9,306 nt of DNA. It comes from Anaerolineales bacterium (GTDB taxonomy: Bacteria; Chloroflexota; Anaerolineae; 4572-78; J111). Of the stretch, positions 4,854-9,306 are shown in pieces; the stretch's first letter is position 1; each line of letters starts with the position of its first letter. A program made the translations under genes and the position numbers. The stretch covers positions 1 to 9,306 of the forward strand of contig JAAUSP010000286.1 of NCBI GenBank assembly GCA_012032575.1. The letters are read 5' to 3'. The notes beneath the pieces were generated by a model. The model did no database searches. It was not told where the DNA came from and saw nothing but the letters and a program-made list of their open reading frames with translations.

Positions 4854-7800
4854 ATGATGGTATCTCGCGTAACCTGGTCAAAGCTTTTCTTGGTTCTGTT
4901 ACTGGCTGGTTCAAGTATTGAGTTGTCACAACCGTCAGCAGCAAAAGCGCTGCTTCTCGCCTCATCAAATGAGGAGGCGGTTAATTTCCCCGCTTCCACT
5001 CCCCCAACCGCGCAGCTTTTACCTGTGCCTCAAACCCAGAGTGACCCCCGCGCCAAAATTGAGCCAGCCTTGCTGGAACAAATAACAACTGCCGGCCAAA
5101 CTGATTTTTTTGTCTGGATGAGCCAGAAAGCCCAACTTAAGCCGGCTAACCAACTCAAATCAAGGCAAGAAAAAGGGCGTTTTGTCTTTGATACTTTGCG
5201 GGCAACGGCAGAAGAGAGCCAGAAAGGACTGCGGGCGGAACTTGACAGGCAAGGGTTGGGTTATCGGCCCTTTTACATTGCTAACAAAATTTTTATCCGT
5301 GGCGGTACTCAGACTCTCCTGCTGAATATTGCCGCCCGGCCCGATGTAACCAAAATCACGGCCAACCATACCTTTCAACTTGAGGAACCTATCGTTGACC
5401 ACAACACGCCGGACCACCTCCTGACGGTGGAATCCAACCTCTCTTTTCTCAATGCCGATGACGTATGGGCTTTGGGCGTAACCGGGCAGGGTACCGTCCT
5501 GGCCGGCAATGATACCGGCCTCAGTTGGAACCACCCGGCGCTGATTAACCATTATCGCGGCTGGGATGGGTTGTCGGCCAATCACAACTACAATTGGTGG
5601 GATGCGACCGACGCCTATCCTACTATCCCCAACGATGGCCACGGCCATGGCACTCACACCACCGGCACCATGGTTGGTAACGATGGCGGCGCTAATCAGA
5701 TTGGTATGGCTCCTGGCGCCAAGACCATTCATTGCAAGAATATGACTGATTGGGGAGGTGGCAGCGACCTGACCTTCAGTGAGTGTTTTGAATGGGACCT
5801 GGCTCCCTGGGACCTGACCGGGGCTAACCCCCGACCTGACCTGGCTCCTGATGCTATTAATAACTCCTGGGGTTATTTTGGGGGTAATTATCCCGTGTTT
5901 GAAGATGAAATTGCTGCCCTACAAGCAGCCGGTATTTTAGTTGAAGTCTCAGCCGGCAATTCAGGGCCAAGCTGTGCCACTCTTGGCTCACCCGGTGACT
6001 ATCGCCATGTACTAACGACGGGTTCGGTGGATCATGCCGGTGGCAATTTGCCCGGCACCCTGACGAGCTTTAGCAGCCGGGGGCCGTCGGGCCTATACCC
6101 CAGTCCATCCAATTATTTTCCTGATATTCTGGCTCCCGGTGAAAACATTCGCTCTAGTTTGCCGGGTGGTACCTACGCCAGTTGGAGTGGTACCAGTATG
6201 GCCGGGCCGCATGCTACCGGACTCATCGGCCTGATGTGGTCAGCCAATCCTGCGCTCCGTGGATTAATAACTGAGACGGTCCAGATCATCGCTGACACCG
6301 CCAGACCTTTAACCGGTCAGCCCGGCTCCAACTGCGGGGGTGATTATATCAGCGGACCTAACAATGACTGGGGGTATGGCAGTATTGATGCTCTGGCCGC
6401 TGTGCAGGGGGCGTTGCTCTATGGCGGCAGCGGCACTCTGGCCGGGGCTGTTACCGATGCCTCAACAGGCCAGGGCCTGGTGGGAGCACTGGTACAGGCT
6501 ACAGCCGACTCAATCCGAACCCGACAAACCACCAGCGGGGTGGGAGGTCTTTATTCAATGAGGGTCGTCAGCCAGACTTACACGGTAATCGTCTCCGCCT
6601 ACGGCTATCAGCCCCAAACCATCAGCAATTTGTCTGTTATCTCTGGCTCTACCACAACCCTGAATGTCCAACTCACCCCCGCGCCAAATTATGTCGTGTC
6701 GGGTACTATCACCGATGTAAATACCGGCTGGCCCCTCTATGCCCGCATTAACATTGATGGCTATCCCGGAGGTTTTGTCTGGAGCGATCCGGTTTCGGGC
6801 TTTTACAGGGTTACTCTGGCCGCAGGCGTTCCTTACACGTTTACGGTGGATCCCTGGCTGGATGGCTACAATAGTGCCAGCCGCTCTATAGCTGTTCTGG
6901 CAGGCAACAAAACCGAGAATTTTACCATAGCCGTTGACATAGCCGCCTGCACGGCGCCTGGTTATAAACGCCATTATGTTTATTTAACTAATTTTGAGGC
7001 TAATAGCGGAGGATTCATTCCCACCGGGGTGACTTCCTGGGCCTGGGGTGTACCCACCACCGGGCCTGGTCAGGCTAATTCCGGCCTAAAGGTCTGGGCT
7101 ACCAACCTGTCCGGCAACTATTACGATAACGAGGATGGTTATACCCTCTCACCCAATATAGATTTAAGTCGCCACAGTGGCCGACCACTCATTCTGACCT
7201 GGTGGCAGTGGCTGCGAACCGAAGGCAATTACGACTACGGCAGCGTAGAAGTTAGCAGCGATAGCGGCGCAACCTGGACACGTGTTTATGGTGAAGTGAG
7301 CGGCCAGATAGATTCAGCCTGGACGCAGCACGTGGTTGCGCTCAGTCCGGGCTACGCCGTGAGAAATTTTCGAGTCCGCTTCCGCTTCCGGTCCGATACC
7401 AGTCTTACTTATCCTGGTTATTACCTGGATGATGTTGGCCTCAGTACGGGTTGTACCAAACCGGCTGGCGGCCTGGTGACCGGCCACGTATACGATGCTA
7501 ACACCGGCGACGCCTTGAATCAGGTCAGGATTGCCAGTGACAGCGCCTCAGCCGATCAAACGGTCACCGCCAGCACCCCGGACGACCCCGTTGTAGCTGA
7601 TGGTTTCTACATTCTTTATTCCTCACGGACCGGCAAAAATCCCTTTACCGCAACAGGTGACGGCGGTTATGGCAGCAATCGGCGTCAAATCAAGGTGGTC
7701 GCGGGGAGAGTTGCAACCCGGGATTTTCACTTGCCGGCCGGCCGATTGAGCGCCTCCCCTGACAATTTTATAGTCACGCTCGCACTTAATCAAAACGCTA

Positions 7801-8963
7801 GCCGTACTCTGACGCTCCACAATCGGGGTGGCCTGGCGGCTGGGTTTAACCTGATGGAGATTAATGCCCCGCCGCCCGAATCACAACCGACCGGCCCCTT
7901 TGCCACCCCTACCCGCAATATCCCTGCCAAACACCTGTATGATCGAGAGGCTTCAACCTTGTCCGGGTTTAACCCGCCTGGGGCAACTATTCTGGCCGGT
8001 GGTGAGATCATTACTACCTGGCCGACCGGCTTAACCTATGCCTGGGGCATTGGCTTCAATACCGAGGCCAACGACCTGTGGTTGGGAAACATCGCCGCAG
8101 CGGGTGGCAACGATTTAAACTATCGCTTTCTGACCGACGGCCAGAACACCGGCGACACCATTGATACCGCTCCCTGGGCCGAGGCCTTTGCGGCTGACCT
8201 GACTTACAACCCCCGCACCGGCATGCTATGGCAAGTAAATGTGGGGGGTGACAACTGCATCTACGAACTTGATCCTGATGTCCGTACCTCAACCGGTCAC
8301 AAGATTTGTCCAGCCTTTAGCACGTCGCAACGCGGCCTGGCCTACGACCCAACGACGGACACCTTTTATACTGGCTCCTGGAACGATGGTCTCATTCACC
8401 ACTTTAACACCTCCGGAACAATTCTGGACTCAAAGGGGGTTGGCCTCGGCATTTCCGGCCTGGCTTTTAACCCGGCTACGCATCATCTGTTTGTAATGAC
8501 CAGTTCACTGGAAGGGCTAGATGCCTATGTTTTAGATGTTGAACATAATTATACAGTGGTTGGCGGATTTAACCTCAACGACCTGGGCGCTTACGAGCAG
8601 GCCGGACTTGAACTTGATTGCAGCGGCCATCTCTGGACAGTCAATCAAAGGCGGCAGCAGGTCATTATAGCCGACTCGGGCGAAACCGGCGTTTGCGATT
8701 GGCGAGACATCACCTGGCTCAGCGAGACTCCCGTCAGCGGCAGTATTTCAACTAACGGAACACAGGCTGTTACCCTGACCTTTGAGACGACCGGCTTACC
8801 TGCCGGCGAGTACCAAACCCACCTGCGAGTTGGAGAAGATACCCCCTATGGTCGGCTCAATATCCCCGTGACTTTAATTGTAACAGGAGATCAATCACCT
8901 GAGGGTGATCTTAAAATATTTCTACCGCTTATCACTAAAAATTATCGGCGTGGCTCAAGTTAG
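4854..8963 (+). CDS. Secreted multidomain subtilisin-family (S8) serine protease
   Basis: This 1369-residue exported peptidase is intact. A signal peptide (1-30) is followed by an I9-like propeptide (about 66-182; KIEPALLEQITTAGQTDFFV, LGYRPFYIANKIFIRG, ARPDVTKITAN). The S8 catalytic domain (about 200-522) has Asp220 (GNDTG), His265 (HGHGTHTTG), the oxyanion Asn369 (SAGNSG) and Ser448 (SGTSMAGPH). Two carboxypeptidase-regulatory-like beta domains follow (about 526-612 and 613-700), then a MAM/choice-of-anchor-J-like lectin-type domain (about 713-868; NFEANSGGF, SVEVSSDSGATWTRVYG, YYLDDVGLS) and a third regulatory-like domain (about 872-962). Next are half an Ig-like domain (966-1003), a propeller-like region (about 1060-1280; YAWGIGFN, AADLTYNPRTGMLWQV, RGLAYDPTTDTFYTGSW, ISGLAFNPATHHLFV), the other Ig half (1281-1345) and the tail LKIFLPLITKNYRRGSS. 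It probably degrades extracellular protein; domain borders are by eye. It has its own promoter region. Confidence 0.92.
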   Translation: MMVSRVTWSKLFLVLLLAGSSIELSQPSAAKALLLASSNEEAVNFPASTPPTAQLLPVPQTQSDPRAKIEPALLEQITTAGQTDFFVWMSQKAQLKPANQLKSRQEKGRFVFDTLRATAEESQKGLRAELDRQGLGYRPFYIANKIFIRGGTQTLLLNIAARPDVTKITANHTFQLEEPIVDHNTPDHLLTVESNLSFLNADDVWALGVTGQGTVLAGNDTGLSWNHPALINHYRGWDGLSANHNYNWWDATDAYPTIPNDGHGHGTHTTGTMVGNDGGANQIGMAPGAKTIHCKNMTDWGGGSDLTFSECFEWDLAPWDLTGANPRPDLAPDAINNSWGYFGGNYPVFEDEIAALQAAGILVEVSAGNSGPSCATLGSPGDYRHVLTTGSVDHAGGNLPGTLTSFSSRGPSGLYPSPSNYFPDILAPGENIRSSLPGGTYASWSGTSMAGPHATGLIGLMWSANPALRGLITETVQIIADTARPLTGQPGSNCGGDYISGPNNDWGYGSIDALAAVQGALLYGGSGTLAGAVTDASTGQGLVGALVQATADSIRTRQTTSGVGGLYSMRVVSQTYTVIVSAYGYQPQTISNLSVISGSTTTLNVQLTPAPNYVVSGTITDVNTGWPLYARINIDGYPGGFVWSDPVSGFYRVTLAAGVPYTFTVDPWLDGYNSASRSIAVLAGNKTENFTIAVDIAACTAPGYKRHYVYLTNFEANSGGFIPTGVTSWAWGVPTTGPGQANSGLKVWATNLSGNYYDNEDGYTLSPNIDLSRHSGRPLILTWWQWLRTEGNYDYGSVEVSSDSGATWTRVYGEVSGQIDSAWTQHVVALSPGYAVRNFRVRFRFRSDTSLTYPGYYLDDVGLSTGCTKPAGGLVTGHVYDANTGDALNQVRIASDSASADQTVTASTPDDPVVADGFYILYSSRTGKNPFTATGDGGYGSNRRQIKVVAGRVATRDFHLPAGRLSASPDNFIVTLALNQNASRTLTLHNRGGLAAGFNLMEINAPPPESQPTGPFATPTRNIPAKHLYDREASTLSGFNPPGATILAGGEIITTWPTGLTYAWGIGFNTEANDLWLGNIAAAGGNDLNYRFLTDGQNTGDTIDTAPWAEAFAADLTYNPRTGMLWQVNVGGDNCIYELDPDVRTSTGHKICPAFSTSQRGLAYDPTTDTFYTGSWNDGLIHHFNTSGTILDSKGVGLGISGLAFNPATHHLFVMTSSLEGLDAYVLDVEHNYTVVGGFNLNDLGAYEQAGLELDCSGHLWTVNQRRQQVIIADSGETGVCDWRDITWLSETPVSGSISTNGTQAVTLTFETTGLPAGEYQTHLRVGEDTPYGRLNIPVTLIVTGDQSPEGDLKIFLPLITKNYRRGSS

Positions 8964-8996
8964 ATTGACACTTTCGGAAATTGGAGCCAGAAATTA

Positions 8997-9020
8997 ACCA
9001 CAGAGGCGCAGAGACAGAGA
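8997..9020. repeat. 'ACCACAGAGGCGCAGAGACAGAGA' repeat-like element
   Basis: This intergenic stretch is an internally repetitive CAGAG-type sequence (CAGAGGCGCAGAGACAGAG). It resembles the 'accacagaggcacagagacacagag' elements I recall as interspersed in intergenic DNA of several environmental phyla. Only one copy is in the window. The surrounding 8964-9216 holds no other gene I can support; a 7-base inverted repeat (TTGACAA at 9158, TTGTCAA at 9183) is noted there. Confidence 0.4.
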
Positions 9021-9216
9021 AAAACAATTAACCCCCGCTAAACGTCTGGTCTACCTGGATCAGGCGCTGATGCCAAAGCCATGCTGGGGTTTTATTAGCA
9101 ACCGGACAAAAAACAATGCTAAGGCACATTTGTTCTAATAGGCATTGAGAAGCATGCTTGACAAGTTAAGGGAAGGAGGGATTTGTCAAATCGAGAAAAT
9201 AACGTAAGTTAAAGGG

Positions 9217-9306
9217 ATGGCCAAACGAAAAACCCGAAATGCAGATCATGTCCGGCGTAAAAATGTGCCCGGACCCACCAATGAAGCGATTGAAGCTCAG
9301 TTAAAC
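9217..9306 (+). CDS. Probable transposase, N-terminal start (runs off the window)
   Basis: An ATG at 9217 opens a frame of 30 codons that is unbroken to the window end: MAKRKTRNADHVRRKNVPGP then TNEAIEAQLN. The basic, Arg/Lys-rich start with 'NADHVRRK' and 'NEAIEAQLN' resembles the N-termini of IS4-like DDE transposases that I recall from Chloroflexota and other environmental genomes. With 30 residues this is a tentative call; no catalytic residue is in view. A purine-rich AAAGGG directly abuts the ATG, which is too close for good initiation, and GGAAGGAGGG is about 37 bases upstream. If correct, an insertion sequence end should lie in 8964-9216, but I could not identify a terminal inverted repeat without the other end. 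Confidence 0.45.
   Translation, partial: MAKRKTRNADHVRRKNVPGPTNEAIEAQLN

Noticed and set aside
5160..5732. Open frame of 190 residues on the minus strand
   Set aside because: It is antisense to the protease catalytic domain, which has clear motifs in the plus frame.
9019..9138. Plus frame reading KRLVYLDQALMPKPCWGFIS with no stop for about 39 codons
   Set aside because: No start codon with a ribosome binding site, no recognised motif, and the length is not unusual for chance.
1..9306. Search for tRNA, rRNA, CRISPR arrays and riboswitches
   Set aside because: No cloverleaf, regularly spaced repeats or conserved RNA motifs seen by eye.

Overview
This window reads as chromosomal DNA from a filamentous or environmental bacterium, most likely of the Chloroflexota (Anaerolineae-like). 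That placement is inference. It rests on long Thr/Pro-rich linkers (TPTPT type), a WYYHNGQSW-type N-terminal module, Trp-rich 'WTVDGGG...GGGYTL...TAGQPE' secreted proteins, and 'YLPFVVK' / 'FLPLITKNY' motifs, all common in secreted proteins of that group. There is no rRNA, tRNA or other universal marker to confirm it.

Positions 1-4393 hold a run of plus-strand genes, nearly all for exported or membrane proteins: the 3' end of a fibre-like protein (to 842); a secreted CARDB-domain protein (922-1793); a membrane protein with an extracytoplasmic carboxypeptidase-regulatory-like domain (1823-2704); a secreted protein with a domain that closely resembles the animal Hedgehog N-terminal signalling domain (2708-3426); and a probable lipoprotein with a C-terminal Excalibur calcium-binding domain (3456-4393). 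Gaps of 3-79 bases suggest one or two operons. Three of these genes are each split over two reading frames. In every case the shift is in the same direction, equal to one missing base, and two of the three sites are next to a short homopolymer where one extra base restores a family-typical sequence. Sequencing indels or a decaying locus could both explain this.

Positions 4394-4853 hold no intact gene. They contain a decayed minus-strand fragment of an Ig-like repeat protein (about 4395-4686), then a candidate promoter and a strong ribosome binding site for the next gene.

Positions 4854-8963 encode one intact 1369-residue secreted subtilisin-family (S8) protease with a full Asp/His/Ser triad and a long chain of accessory beta domains. 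One Ig-like domain appears to be split by a propeller-like insertion, and the protein ends in the FLPLITKNY motif.

Positions 8964-9216 are non-coding and carry a 'CACAGAGGCGCAGAGACAGAG' purine-rich repeat-like element. At 9217 a probable transposase gene begins and runs off the window end.

The shared theme is the cell surface: fibres, adhesion-type beta domains, a metal-binding Hedgehog/M15-like domain, a calcium-binding domain and a large protease. That they work together is a guess from proximity and shared export signals.
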